DNA from: Viridilinea sp964592425 | GTDB lineage: Bacteria > Chloroflexota > Chloroflexia > Chloroflexales > Chloroflexaceae | Assembly (NCBI GenBank): GCA_964592425.1 | Contig: CAZQCG010000003.1 | Span: 144,508-208,507 of the forward strand | Direction: 5' to 3' | DNA: 64,000 nt | Shown: positions 8,604-17,318 of the stretch, in pieces | How the letters are laid out: every line of letters starts with the position of its first letter | Position numbering within the stretch: position 1 is the stretch's first letter | The notes under the pieces: generated by a model | Seen by the model: the letters and a program-made list of their open reading frames with translations, nothing else | Database searches by the model: none | Told to the model about the DNA's origin: nothing | Translations under genes and position numbers: made by a program

Positions 8604-10873
8604 GCCATCCATCCCAGGCCCGACGTTCGTCCAGTTGGCTGCGTGAGGCCGTGGCGCTTGCCACTGCGGCCCTGTTGGGCTTGCTCCTGCTAGCCGCCGC
8701 CTTCAGCCGCGCCTGGCCGCATCTATTGCTGGTGGGGCAGGAGGATACCCGCTTTGTGCAGGGCTTTCACGACCCTGAGCAGTTTGCCGGGATCGCCAAT
8801 GGCCGCTGGAGCAAGCCGGTTGCCGAGCTGGCCCTGCCCCGTCCGCCCGCTGTCCCGGTTGTGCTGCAACTACGCCTGCATGTCGGACGCCCGCCTGATC
8901 AGCCCGGCCCGCAGATCAGGCTGAGCGTCGACGGTCAGCCTGCGGCAACCTTCAACGCCCTGCAGCGTATCGACGGTACCCGTCGCTATTACCTGCTTGT
9001 GCCGAACCAACCCCGCCTGGACTGGGCGATGCGCTTCGCCTTCACGATTGAGCCCCTGGTTGTCCCAGGTGACCAGCGCGAGCTTGGCGTGGTTGTCAGT
9101 ACCGCGCAGCTGTTACCACTGGCACCCCTACGCATCCCACCGCTCTTTACAAGCCTTTGCGCCCTGGCGATTGGGGCGCTGAGCTATGGCTGTGTGCGCC
9201 TGACCGGCGCCTCAACCTGGGCTGGCATGCTTACCAGTCTCGCGCTAGCGCTGCTGGTGGCATGGGGCGTGGCAACCCGCCCGCTCGAACTGCTACCCTA
9301 CCTGCAGCGCCTGGCCCTGCTGCCAGCGCTCGGCAGTGCCGGGCTCCTGCTGGTACGCCTACTCTTACCGCTGAGCCCGGCAGCGCCAGGCCCAGCGTCC
9401 AACCAGTCTCCGGCCGACCGCCTGCCGCATCTGGCCGGGATCAGCCTGCCAATCATGCTCGGCCTGGGCTGGTGGCTGGCCCTGGCCTTCCAGGTGCTGA
9501 TCAAACTGGACGGGGCGCAGGCGATCTATCCGGCCAGCCTGGCCCAGTACACTGGCCTGGCACTTGGCAGCGCCCTGTTGCTGATCGGGGGATGGAGCTA
9601 CTGGAAGCACGGTGGGGCGACGATGACGACCGTCCGCTGGGCCCTGGCGCTCTGCGCCCTGGCCGCCGCGATTATGATCATCGACCAGGTACGCTTCGCC
9701 TTCTCACGCCAGGCACCAGACTTCTGGATCCTCTTCAAAGGGGCCCGCGCCTGGACCCGTGGCGGATCACTTTATGATCTTGAGGCGGTATATACCAATC
9801 ATTTCGGCCACGTCTTCAAAGTGCCGCCGTTCTATGGCATGTTCTTTGTCCCCTTTGTGACGCTGGGCGGCGAGCAGGTACTCTTTTTTCACCGGCTGCT
9901 CAACCTACTGCTGATTAGCGCCAGCACGCTCCTCTGGATCTGGATGGTGCGCCCCGCAGACTACCGGCGCACAGCCCTGATCGTCGTGGCAAGCAGCCTG
10001 ATCATGCTCAACTTCCGCCCGCTCTACGATACGCTGGCCTATGGTCAGATCGACCTGCTTTTGCTCTTCCTGCTCACGTTGGCGCTCTGGGCGTTGCAGG
10101 AGCGCCGTGAGCTCCTGGCCGGGGGGCTGATCGCGCTGGGTGCGCTCTTCAAGATCTACCCGGTCTTATTGCTTGCCTTTCTGGTTATGAAAGGGCACTG
10201 GCGTGGGCTGGCTGGTTTTGTGCTCGGGATGCTGCTGGCCAACGGCCTGGCCCTGCTGGTTATGGGCTGGGAGATGCACCGGGTCTACCTGACCGAGGTG
10301 CTCCCCAACATTGGCGGAACCACGGCCTGGATCGAGAGCCAGACTCTGGCCAGCTTTGTCGCCCGCTGGTTCGCACCGCCTACGCACGCCGAAATCTTCG
10401 CCGAGCGCACGCTCACGCTCATGGCCATGGCCGGTTCAGCAGGACTGGTGCTGCTGGCCAGCCTGCTGAGTCTGCGCCCGGCAGAAGCCCACCGCCCGGC
10501 CTACGCCCTACAGTATGGCCAGTTCCTCTTACTGATGGTTCTGGCGGTACCGGCAGCCTGGATGCACTACGAAACCCTGCTCTTGCTGGTGTTCGCCGCG
10601 CTGCTCTGGAACTACCGCGACAGCACCATCAGCCTGCCGCAGGCTGGCCTGATCGCCCTCAGCTTTGCCCTGATCGGCTTCGGCAACCAGTGGAGCTTTT
10701 TTGGCGGCACCGTCAATGGAGTGTTGACCCTGCTCGGGCTCTCGCACAAATTCTTCGGAATGTTGCTGCTGGGTTGGGCCCTGGTCTGGGCGATCATGCA
10801 AACGACGGCGGCCCCGCATCTGCCTGTCCCGATGCGTGCCACCGTCGTCTGGAAGTACCTGCGTCTCAGGTGA
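8600..10873 (+). CDS. GT87-like polytopic membrane glycosyltransferase
   Basis: A 757-residue integral membrane protein with a GTG start overlapping the previous stop. One N-terminal helix is followed by a roughly 130-residue extracytoplasmic beta-rich region (about 45-175), then about a dozen helices. The acidic loop after a helix, FKGARAWTRGGSLYDLEAVY, and the later ALFKIYPVLLL stretch match the GT87 (DUF2029) family, whose members use polyprenyl-phosphate sugars on the outer face of the membrane. It is longer than a usual GT87 (about 400) because of the N-terminal module. The acceptor is unknown. Confidence 0.7.
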   Translation: MSHPSQARRSSSWLREAVALATAALLGLLLLAAAFSRAWPHLLLVGQEDTRFVQGFHDPEQFAGIANGRWSKPVAELALPRPPAVPVVLQLRLHVGRPPDQPGPQIRLSVDGQPAATFNALQRIDGTRRYYLLVPNQPRLDWAMRFAFTIEPLVVPGDQRELGVVVSTAQLLPLAPLRIPPLFTSLCALAIGALSYGCVRLTGASTWAGMLTSLALALLVAWGVATRPLELLPYLQRLALLPALGSAGLLLVRLLLPLSPAAPGPASNQSPADRLPHLAGISLPIMLGLGWWLALAFQVLIKLDGAQAIYPASLAQYTGLALGSALLLIGGWSYWKHGGATMTTVRWALALCALAAAIMIIDQVRFAFSRQAPDFWILFKGARAWTRGGSLYDLEAVYTNHFGHVFKVPPFYGMFFVPFVTLGGEQVLFFHRLLNLLLISASTLLWIWMVRPADYRRTALIVVASSLIMLNFRPLYDTLAYGQIDLLLLFLLTLALWALQERRELLAGGLIALGALFKIYPVLLLAFLVMKGHWRGLAGFVLGMLLANGLALLVMGWEMHRVYLTEVLPNIGGTTAWIESQTLASFVARWFAPPTHAEIFAERTLTLMAMAGSAGLVLLASLLSLRPAEAHRPAYALQYGQFLLLMVLAVPAAWMHYETLLLLVFAALLWNYRDSTISLPQAGLIALSFALIGFGNQWSFFGGTVNGVLTLLGLSHKFFGMLLLGWALVWAIMQTTAAPHLPVPMRATVVWKYLRLR

Positions 10874-10879
10874 GTACGG

Positions 10880-12583
10880 CTACACCGCCTGGAGGACCAA
10901 CTCGAGATTGCTGGTCGGATTGCCCTGCGTGATCACGGCATAACGCTGGGTGGTGATGAAGCGTAGCTGACCATCAACCGTGATGCGCGCCTCGACGGCG
11001 TAGCTGTTGCGTGGGTCGATCTGGGCGGGATTGTAGGACAGGCTAAAGTCGAAGGGCACCTGGCGCCCTGCCGCCTCAAAAACCTGGCTGGCAATCACGA
11101 TGGACGGGGCATCGGCCCGTGAGACATCGACCAACTTGACCTCGATCACCGCCTGGGGTGGCAGAGCAACCCGCTCGCGGTAGGTCAACACGCCAGTAAC
11201 CACCGCTTGCGCATTGCGGTAGACCAGCACCTGGCGTCCACCATCGTAGAAGATCCAGAGCTGATCGCCAACAAAGCTGTAGCTGACCTGGCCCTGCAGG
11301 CCCTGGAGAATAGCACGCTCCTGGTTAGTCAGCTCCGTGCTGGTACATGCGGCCAGCGTCGCAGCCAGAGGCCCGACCGTAAGGCTAGTCTCACTCGCCG
11401 TGTAGGTGCCGTTGAAATTGTTACAGCCAGTTGTGCCACTCAGGCGTGCGCCATCCAGGGTCAGGTTGGCACTCGGCGCACTCACCGCCGGTACCAATGC
11501 CGTCATTGGGCCAAAGCTGTGCAGCTGCCAGGGCCGATTCTCAAGCACCGCTCGCCCACCGACCACATAGACCAGCATCTGGCGACCCTGATCATAGGTG
11601 ATCTGCAAGGTATTGTTGGTAATTGTGTAGCCCACTTCACCCTGGAACGCCTGGAAGAGCGCCTGTTCCTGGCGGTTCACATCGTCGCCGGCACAGGCGA
11701 TCAGGGTAGTGATCACCGGCCCAATATTGAGGGTGGTCTCGGTAGCGGTATAGGGGCCGCTAAAATTATTACAGCCAGTCGTGCCACTGAGGCGCGAGCC
11801 ATCGAAGCTGAGCACGGCCGCCTGTTCAAGCACCGGCGGGCGGCGGGCAGTAAGTTCGCCGAAAGAAGCCAGTTGCCAGGTCTTACCCAGCAGGGCGGCC
11901 CCTGCGTTGCTACCACCGCGCACCTCGGCCCCAAGCCGCCCGAAGAGCACCTTGTAGGGCGGATTATTCTCAGGGTGCAGCTCGAAGCGAGCGCGCTCGA
12001 ACCACTGTACCTGGTACCCACGGCCCTCAATCGTCTCGGTCAGCAAGCCCGAGACAGGCAGCCCAAAGAGGGCCAGGCTCTCTTCAAAGGTGATGCCAGG
12101 ACGGTTGGCGAAGTTAAGGCCGTAACTGCGGAAGGCCCGCAGGAACTCATCGCAAACCTGCTGGTTGGTCTCGCGGAAGAAGGCACAGCGCTCGGCATCA
12201 GCATCGTTCGGGTCGAGGGTCGGCAGGTTGCGCCAGTCACGACCCTGCTGGGCCAGGCGCTCAACCCCGATGCGCCCGAGCAGGACATTGTAGGGGGCGG
12301 AAAGCTCAGGGTGAACTTCGAGCCGATGGCGCTCGAACCACTGGGTCTGACGGGTGACCCCATCCTCACCCAGCAGCGCCTGCTGGGGGCCAAGCGGCAG
12401 CCCGAAGACCGCCAGACCACCGTTCTGCTCCCAGAAGGTACGAATAGTACCACTGATACAAAAGCCCGTCTCAGCGAAACAGCGCTCGCCACTCTGCGCC
12501 TGCGCCGCAGGTACGGTCGCAAAGCTGCTCAGGAAGACCAGCGCAACCAGGATGGTCGCGGCCACACTACGTCCATGCGCCAT
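10880..12583 (-). CDS. Secreted protein with two META domains and a YbaY-like C-terminus
   Basis: A 567-residue exported protein. The ATG at 12583 is chosen because AAGAAGAGG precedes it; a TTG at 12601 is also open. A signal peptide ends near AAQAQ. Two copies of a motif WFER(H/A)R(L/F)E(V/L)HPE...NVLLGR/KVLFGR lie around residues 80-210. Two META (HslJ-like) domains follow, each with RLSGTTGCNNF and a conserved Cys. The last 100 residues resemble the YbaY/YscW-type lipoprotein domain (RERVALPPQAVIEVKLVDVS). The META fold is linked to envelope stress and secreted inhibitors in other bacteria; here the role is unknown. It is convergent with the GT87 gene. Confidence 0.75.
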   Translation of the reverse strand: MAHGRSVAATILVALVFLSSFATVPAAQAQSGERCFAETGFCISGTIRTFWEQNGGLAVFGLPLGPQQALLGEDGVTRQTQWFERHRLEVHPELSAPYNVLLGRIGVERLAQQGRDWRNLPTLDPNDADAERCAFFRETNQQVCDEFLRAFRSYGLNFANRPGITFEESLALFGLPVSGLLTETIEGRGYQVQWFERARFELHPENNPPYKVLFGRLGAEVRGGSNAGAALLGKTWQLASFGELTARRPPVLEQAAVLSFDGSRLSGTTGCNNFSGPYTATETTLNIGPVITTLIACAGDDVNRQEQALFQAFQGEVGYTITNNTLQITYDQGRQMLVYVVGGRAVLENRPWQLHSFGPMTALVPAVSAPSANLTLDGARLSGTTGCNNFNGTYTASETSLTVGPLAATLAACTSTELTNQERAILQGLQGQVSYSFVGDQLWIFYDGGRQVLVYRNAQAVVTGVLTYRERVALPPQAVIEVKLVDVSRADAPSIVIASQVFEAAGRQVPFDFSLSYNPAQIDPRNSYAVEARITVDGQLRFITTQRYAVITQGNPTSNLELVLQAV

Positions 12584-12604
12584 TGCAATCCTCTTCTTCA
12601 AGGG

Positions 12605-12652
12605 GGCTCAAGCGGCGTAGCTCGCCGCAAGGGTCGCTACGCCGCTTGAGCC
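12605..12652. terminator. Long perfect hairpin
   Basis: Perfect 17-bp inverted repeat GGCTCAAGCGGCGTAGC / GCTACGCCGCTTGAGCC with a 14-base loop, between the META gene start and the truncated Uma2 gene (both minus strand). It may terminate transcription coming from the minus-strand genes upstream, or be a REP-like repeat. Confidence 0.45.
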
Positions 12653-12659
12653 AGCGCGC

Positions 12660-12872
12660 CTACCTGCGAGGATTGTACCGCATATTAAATGGGCGTCTTC
12701 GAAGTTGTACGAGAAGCGATGAATGTGCATTTCCAGCAAGCAAATTATGCGACTCGATTCCACCTGTCATGGCATAGATTTCGCCATGAACGTATTCATG
12801 TTTGATCGCACTTGATAACTCAAACTCCAGGTACTCTTGCTCAGTTATATAGCGCTTTGGTTGCGGTGTCAT
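12660..12872 (-). pseudogene. Truncated Uma2-family (PD-(D/E)XK-like) endonuclease gene
   Basis: A 70-residue reading frame matches only the N-terminus of Uma2/DUF820 proteins: YITEQEYLEFELSS, KHEYVHGEIYAMTGG and HNLLAGNAHSSLLVQLRRRP. Normal members have about 190 residues and carry the catalytic Asp and Glu-x-Lys later, which are missing. The frame ends soon after RRRPFNM, where relatives continue into the nuclease core. Most likely a remnant. Uma2 genes are abundant and mobile in Chloroflexota and cyanobacteria. Confidence 0.75.
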
Positions 12873-12976
12873 CGACTCCTCCGCTCATGCCTCTCGCGTG
12901 CCAGCGCCACACCCTGGAGGCCATTATAGTTCATATGTTCTATATCTACAAGTTCGGATTGGAGCAGTCCGGTTAT

Positions 12977-13924
12977 TCAGAGCAAGCGCATACGGCGCAG
13001 GTAACGCAGGGGATAGCCAAAAATCCGTGCGCCGATCTCGAGATCAAGCAGGTCGGCCCGCTGCAGGGCATCACGGTCAGCGGCACGACGCAGGGCGGCA
13101 CGTTCAGCCGGATCGGAGCAGGCCAATAAAACAAGCACGCGTTGCCAGACATCATCGCGCCAGTTACGGATCAGGCGCGCCGTGGCCCACTCGTCCAGCG
13201 GCCCGGCGAGCAGGTCGGCCAGGCCGAGCGCATGGGCGTAGGGGGCCACCACCTCGGTCTGCACCATATCAATCGTCTCACCAATGATCTGGTTGACCAA
13301 CAGATAGTCGTGGTGACGCTCGGCCCGTACGGCTGGCGCAAGCCCGGCCCAGGTCGGGCTGAGCAAATCGTCGAGCACAAGCACCAGGTCGCAGTTAATA
13401 TGGGCATTGACGCCAAGCAGCAGGTGCTGAATGACCAGCGTGGTCGGCTGGCTAGCCAGGTCGAAGGTACGCTGCCAGACGGCTGGCAGCGGCCCGGAGC
13501 CATGGCCATCATAGGCTGCCAGGGCCGTGAAGTAGTAGCCAGCAAAATGATGCACCAGCTGGGTAACCCAGGCTTGATCACGGAAACGCCCGGTGGCAAG
13601 CCCGGCAAACATCTGGCGGGTCATCAGCCGGTAGCAGGCCAGGAAGAAGCATCGCTGGTCGGCCTGGGCCTGCCAGGCTGCCAGCTGGGCCTCCATACGA
13701 GCCAGCAAGTCGGTGTTCACGTTAAAGTTAGCCCTCATTATGATGAGGCCGGGCAAGCGGCCCGGCAACAAGCGCGGCTGCGGACCAGGCAAGCGACGCC
13801 CGGCAGCGAAAACGAGCACTACCGTCACCCCTGCTGCCAGCGTGATGACCAACTGCAGCAGCAAAACGGTTTTGAGAGAGCCAGCATCCCTAGTACGACA
13901 ACGAGGGTTCGCTTTTCGCCGCAT
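12977..13924 (-). CDS. DUF5995-family protein
   Basis: Residues about 63-315 match DUF5995: NVNTDLLARMEAQLAAW, FFLACYRLMTRQM, QHLLLGVNAHINCDLV, then a long helical tail. Helices with conserved His (HHFAGYYF, NAHIN) suggest a metal- or ligand-binding helical bundle; no reaction is established for the family. The frame from 13924 adds a membrane-spanning N-terminus (LLLQLVITLAAGVTVVLVFAAG). If the ATG at 13738 (MRANFNV) is used instead, the protein is cytosolic. Neither start has a clear ribosome-binding site. A dispersed repeat lies directly upstream. Confidence 0.7.
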   Translation of the reverse strand: MRRKANPRCRTRDAGSLKTVLLLQLVITLAAGVTVVLVFAAGRRLPGPQPRLLPGRLPGLIIMRANFNVNTDLLARMEAQLAAWQAQADQRCFFLACYRLMTRQMFAGLATGRFRDQAWVTQLVHHFAGYYFTALAAYDGHGSGPLPAVWQRTFDLASQPTTLVIQHLLLGVNAHINCDLVLVLDDLLSPTWAGLAPAVRAERHHDYLLVNQIIGETIDMVQTEVVAPYAHALGLADLLAGPLDEWATARLIRNWRDDVWQRVLVLLACSDPAERAALRRAADRDALQRADLLDLEIGARIFGYPLRYLRRMRLL

Positions 13925-13940
13925 CAGAACGCAGTCAAGT

Positions 13941-14026
13941 TGTCACCCTGAACGGAGGCGCAGCCGGAGTGAAGGGTCTCGGCGTGGCATCAGGAACCGG
14001 GATTCCTCGCTTCGCTCGGAATGACA
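13941..14026. repeat. Dispersed repeat with TGTCA...TGACA termini
   Basis: An 86-bp element begins TGTCACCCTGA and ends TCGGAATGACA, imperfect inverted termini (8 of 11). The inner phrases GTGAAGGGTCTC and GATTCCTCGCTTCGCTCGG are of a kind found dispersed in many bacterial genomes. It is non-coding. The rest of 14027-14221 shows nothing recognisable. Confidence 0.65.
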
Positions 14027-14221
14027 ACCTTCGTTGTAGTACTAGATGCGACAAACTCAGCCGGGGCCAGGTAATGCAGCATACCACATACCGAGGTACC
14101 GGAGACATAGCGGCATCACGGTGTCCAAGCGCACCACAAAGGTTCTACCGCCTGACCACCTGTAGGGAGACTCGCCGCATAGGCTTGAGGACAACAGCGG
14201 TAGTCGACAAAATAGCGTAGC

Positions 14222-15457
14222 TTAACTGCGCTTCAGCATCCAAAAGAGTAGGGCGATGATCAGTATATTACGCAGATTCAGTATCAGCACTGCCAGTGGT
14301 TGAAGATGCACGAGATCAACATACATGAGGAAAAAGTTAAAGTTTGTCAGCACACAGATGACCCCAACTGCGAGGGCATGTCGTACACGCAGGAGTGGGG
14401 CAAATGGCAGAAGCCAGAGCAGATACTGCGGCGATAAGACCTTATTTGTACTAATGAATGCCAACAATGCGACAACACAACCAGACACAAGTGTTACTTC
14501 ATCGATCTTGCCAGCTATCGCATACTCGTGGCGAAACCATACGGCAACACGAACTAAAACAGCGCCAAATACAACGACAAACATGAGTGGCAGCCACTGG
14601 ATCACAAAATCTGCCGACGGAGAGACGAGATGTCGACCGCCGTAATTACGTACTATGCTAACGTCCACCCATCCAAGCTGGTGCCCCAGCAGAATAATAC
14701 CCGCAGGCAGACTTTCGATCTGCAACCCGCGCTCCTGATGGTAGCGTAGAAAGGAAAACAGATCGTCAGGAGCCAGCAAAAAAAAGGGAAGCATAATGCC
14801 CAGGATCGCGATCATACTCCCTAACACAAGGCGCAGCACTGCCTGCCACTGCCTACTGAATACATAGTAGAGCCCGAAGATCGGAAGCAGGACAACTGGG
14901 TACAACTTCGCCATGACACCACATCCAAGCCACCAACCGGCCAATCCAGGTCGGCTACGCTGGGCAGCATACAGTGCTAACAACGTGAGAAGAGCGGGGA
15001 AGGAGTCATAGCGCGTCGATAGTAGGGGCGCGGCTGAGGCAATCAGAGTAGCATAGAGTGCCAGAGCCGGTGTACGCCATTCTGGACGCTCAGGCGTTAG
15101 CACCAGCGCGATCCCGATAGCAATCAGCGAGATCAGCAGCCCAATTTGGCTTTGAAACCACCAGATATATGTGGGAAAGTCAATCATCGGCCCACCCGCC
15201 GCCAGCAGCGGCAGGGTAAAGGGTACTAGCGCAAGAGGAGGATATTCCAACATGAAATCGCGGTACGGTAGCTTACCGGTTATAAATGCACGGGCTGCGC
15301 GGAAGTAGAGCTCTATATCGGCGGTGTGGCTGTCGTGAAATTTAGGCTGGGTGTAGCGAACAATTAGCACAAACAATAGAGCCTGGAGTACAATCAGGAG
15401 TGGGATTTGCCACCTGTTGGATAAGCGCGTGAAAGACGAATTTGAGACGGTTGACAT
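14222..15457 (-). CDS. GT87/DUF2029-like membrane mannosyltransferase-type protein
   Basis: A 411-residue polytopic membrane protein with about ten helices. After the first helix it carries ADIELYFRAARAFITGKLPYRDF followed by LEYPPLALVPF, a pattern typical of GT87/DUF2029 transferases where the acidic residue acts at the outer face. VMAKLYPVVLLPIF later in the chain matches the family. It is visibly more AT-rich than the flanking metabolic genes, which hints at transfer. Upstream lie remnants of other genes, so this is an eroded accessory region. The sugar acceptor is unknown. Confidence 0.7.
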   Translation of the reverse strand: MSTVSNSSFTRLSNRWQIPLLIVLQALLFVLIVRYTQPKFHDSHTADIELYFRAARAFITGKLPYRDFMLEYPPLALVPFTLPLLAAGGPMIDFPTYIWWFQSQIGLLISLIAIGIALVLTPERPEWRTPALALYATLIASAAPLLSTRYDSFPALLTLLALYAAQRSRPGLAGWWLGCGVMAKLYPVVLLPIFGLYYVFSRQWQAVLRLVLGSMIAILGIMLPFFLLAPDDLFSFLRYHQERGLQIESLPAGIILLGHQLGWVDVSIVRNYGGRHLVSPSADFVIQWLPLMFVVVFGAVLVRVAVWFRHEYAIAGKIDEVTLVSGCVVALLAFISTNKVLSPQYLLWLLPFAPLLRVRHALAVGVICVLTNFNFFLMYVDLVHLQPLAVLILNLRNILIIALLFWMLKRS

Positions 15458-15474
15458 TAGTTGAGTGGCTCCTC

Positions 15475-15880
15475 TTTACGCTAGGTGGGCACGGCGTAGA
15501 CGACCTCGTAGCCCTCACGCCAGCGGGCGATGCAGCGGCGACATCTTCGGTGGGGATTGGTGCCAGAGGGTCATAGGCAGTGGGATGGACAAGCGCCTGG
15601 CCCTCGTGAAACCCACGAGGCGACGAGAGCCCGATCATAGGATGGCGATCCTTTCGCAGTTGGATGAGTACCCGACAAGATCCCCATAACCAACAGCATC
15701 ACGATTATAACAAATGGATGTGACCAGAGGGTTAGCGGCATGCCGAGCAGGCATACCACCACCGGGGGCATATCCAACGACGCAGTAAGCAGAAAGCCAC
15801 CATACCCCAACGCTTTGAACCGCTCACCTTGCACCAGGTGACCCTGCGCAACCGCTGTCGAAGCGCACGGTCGCATCTCA
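15475..15880 (-). pseudogene. Decayed GT2-like and membrane-protein fragments
   Basis: Minus-strand reading across frames gives a short stretch like the GT2 (dolichyl-phosphate-mannose synthase type) motif: EDVAAASP, then in another frame RWREGYEVVYAVPT before a stop at about 15482, resembling the family string WREGYDVVYGVR. Upstream on the same strand (about 15670-15800) a hydrophobic stretch reads VVVCLLGMPLTLWSHPFV. No frame is open throughout. Remnants of uncertain origin. Confidence 0.5.
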
Positions 15881-15884
15881 CCCG

Positions 15885-16085
15885 GCCACCCTCGCGCCTA
15901 CCGGCGCCGCCAGCGGGAACGCGGCGAGTCCCGCGTAGACGGCGCTGGACCCCAAGCAGTCGGTTGTACTTGGCCGTACGCTCGCCGCGGGCCGGTGCCC
16001 CAGTCTTGATCTGCCCCGTGCCCATCGCCACCACGAAGGCGGCGATCGTATATCCGCGAGGCCCTTGCCGCTCCGAAGAGCACCG
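15885..16085 (-). pseudogene. eno: Enolase C-terminal remnant
   Basis: The minus strand encodes AMGTGQIKTGAPARGERTAK followed by YNRLL, the conserved C-terminal signature of enolase. In neighbouring frames DTIAAF-like residues lie upstream and SSAVYAGLAAF downstream, matching the enolase order exactly. At least two frameshifts separate these pieces and the first 300 or so residues are missing. A dead fragment; the functional enolase must be elsewhere. Confidence 0.85.
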
Positions 16086-16129
16086 CGATCTCGGTCACTA
16101 TCGAGGAGATAAATGACCGGTCACAACAA

Positions 16130-17302
16130 GTGCGGGTCACGCGACTGAAAGAGTCTCAGGCGGCAGCAAGTGTGAAACGCCGACTTGGCCCCAACTGGCA
16201 AGATGACAGCGGCGCGCTCACCACCAATCAGCCACTCCTGTATGGTCGTCGGTTGAACATGCTCACCTACTCGAAGAATCCCAACTACCGGCGGAAGGTC
16301 AACCTGCTCTTCCGGCGCTCCAATGAGCTAGAGGTGCGGGTGATCGATGTAACGGGCATCGAAAGCCTACGGCCATACCAAGAGCAGAACCAGCCGGTTC
16401 GCGCGAAAGTGGTGACCGTGACCACCGATGCGGTTTTCGTTAAGACTGAGGACGGGTATGAGACGCCCATCCCGAAGCGGGAAGTCGTCTACGACCCCCG
16501 GCGCGAGCTGAGTGAGGAAGTTCAGGTCGATCAGGAAGTGGAGGTGCGGGTCAAGCAGATCGACCTTGAGCAGGGGCGGGCGAGCCTCTCGATGCTCGAT
16601 CCTGCCAAACACTCATTGCTGCCATTCGTGGCCCTGACTGGGCAGATCGTCTCAGGTGTAGTGGAGAGCGTGAGGCCAAATGGAGCACGCGTGGAACTGG
16701 CCCCTGGAGCTATCGGCTTCGTGGAGATTGGCGAGTTGGCATGGTGGCGCGTCGAGGTTGTGGCTGATATTGTGACGGAAGGGCAGCCGATCCGGGTTCA
16801 GATTCTCTCCGTCGATATTGAGAACAACCGGGCGGCGCTCACCATGTGCCTACCTGAAAACGACCCCCTGCGCAACTACGCTGTCGACCAGCGCCACAGA
16901 GGGCAGGTCGTTGGATATACACGAGACAGTTTCGGAGTCTTTGTCCAGCTGGAGCCGGGGGTAGAGGCATACCTGTCGCGTGATGAGATTGCGGTGGCGC
17001 AGACCCAGAACGTACATCAGGCGTTGCCCGAGGGGACAGCTGTCTATGGACGGATCACGCAGCTTGATCGTGAGGAGCGAAGGCTCCGTCTCACCGTGAG
17101 GGCACTCTACGAAGCAAGCATCTTTGCGCCGTTAAGCCACCGTGGCTTGCTCATCGGCCGAAACGGCAGTGTGATCAAGGAGCTTCAGCGGGAGACGAGC
17201 ACCTATATCGCCCTTGATGACGATGGGTACTGCACTATCCAGGCGCCTGATGAGCAGGCGGTTCGCCAGGCCGAGCAGCAGGTGTGCAAGATTCTCCTCT
17301 AA
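16130..17302 (+). CDS. Multi-S1 plus KH domain RNA-binding protein
   Basis: A 390-residue protein with three S1-like OB repeats (about residues 85-155, 165-235 and 245-325) and a C-terminal KH domain (about 335-390) whose GxxG loop is IGRNGSVIKEL. It is likely to bind single-stranded RNA in the cytosol. The order S1-S1-S1-KH is the reverse of polynucleotide phosphorylase (KH-S1), and no nuclease domain is present. Start uncertain: the GTG at 16130 is open, and an ATG lies at 16259. A strong GAGGAG at 16103-16108 serves an out-of-frame ATG at 16113 that stops after 11 codons, so the N-terminus may be frameshifted. Confidence 0.75.
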   Translation: MRVTRLKESQAAASVKRRLGPNWQDDSGALTTNQPLLYGRRLNMLTYSKNPNYRRKVNLLFRRSNELEVRVIDVTGIESLRPYQEQNQPVRAKVVTVTTDAVFVKTEDGYETPIPKREVVYDPRRELSEEVQVDQEVEVRVKQIDLEQGRASLSMLDPAKHSLLPFVALTGQIVSGVVESVRPNGARVELAPGAIGFVEIGELAWWRVEVVADIVTEGQPIRVQILSVDIENNRAALTMCLPENDPLRNYAVDQRHRGQVVGYTRDSFGVFVQLEPGVEAYLSRDEIAVAQTQNVHQALPEGTAVYGRITQLDREERRLRLTVRALYEASIFAPLSHRGLLIGRNGSVIKELQRETSTYIALDDDGYCTIQAPDEQAVRQAEQQVCKILL

Positions 17303-17318
17303 TGCAGCAGGAGAGCCA

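Noticed and set aside
11207..12649. A 480-codon plus-strand frame opposite the META-domain gene
   Set aside because: Antisense to a protein with a signal peptide and two META domains; the composition is that of a shadow frame.
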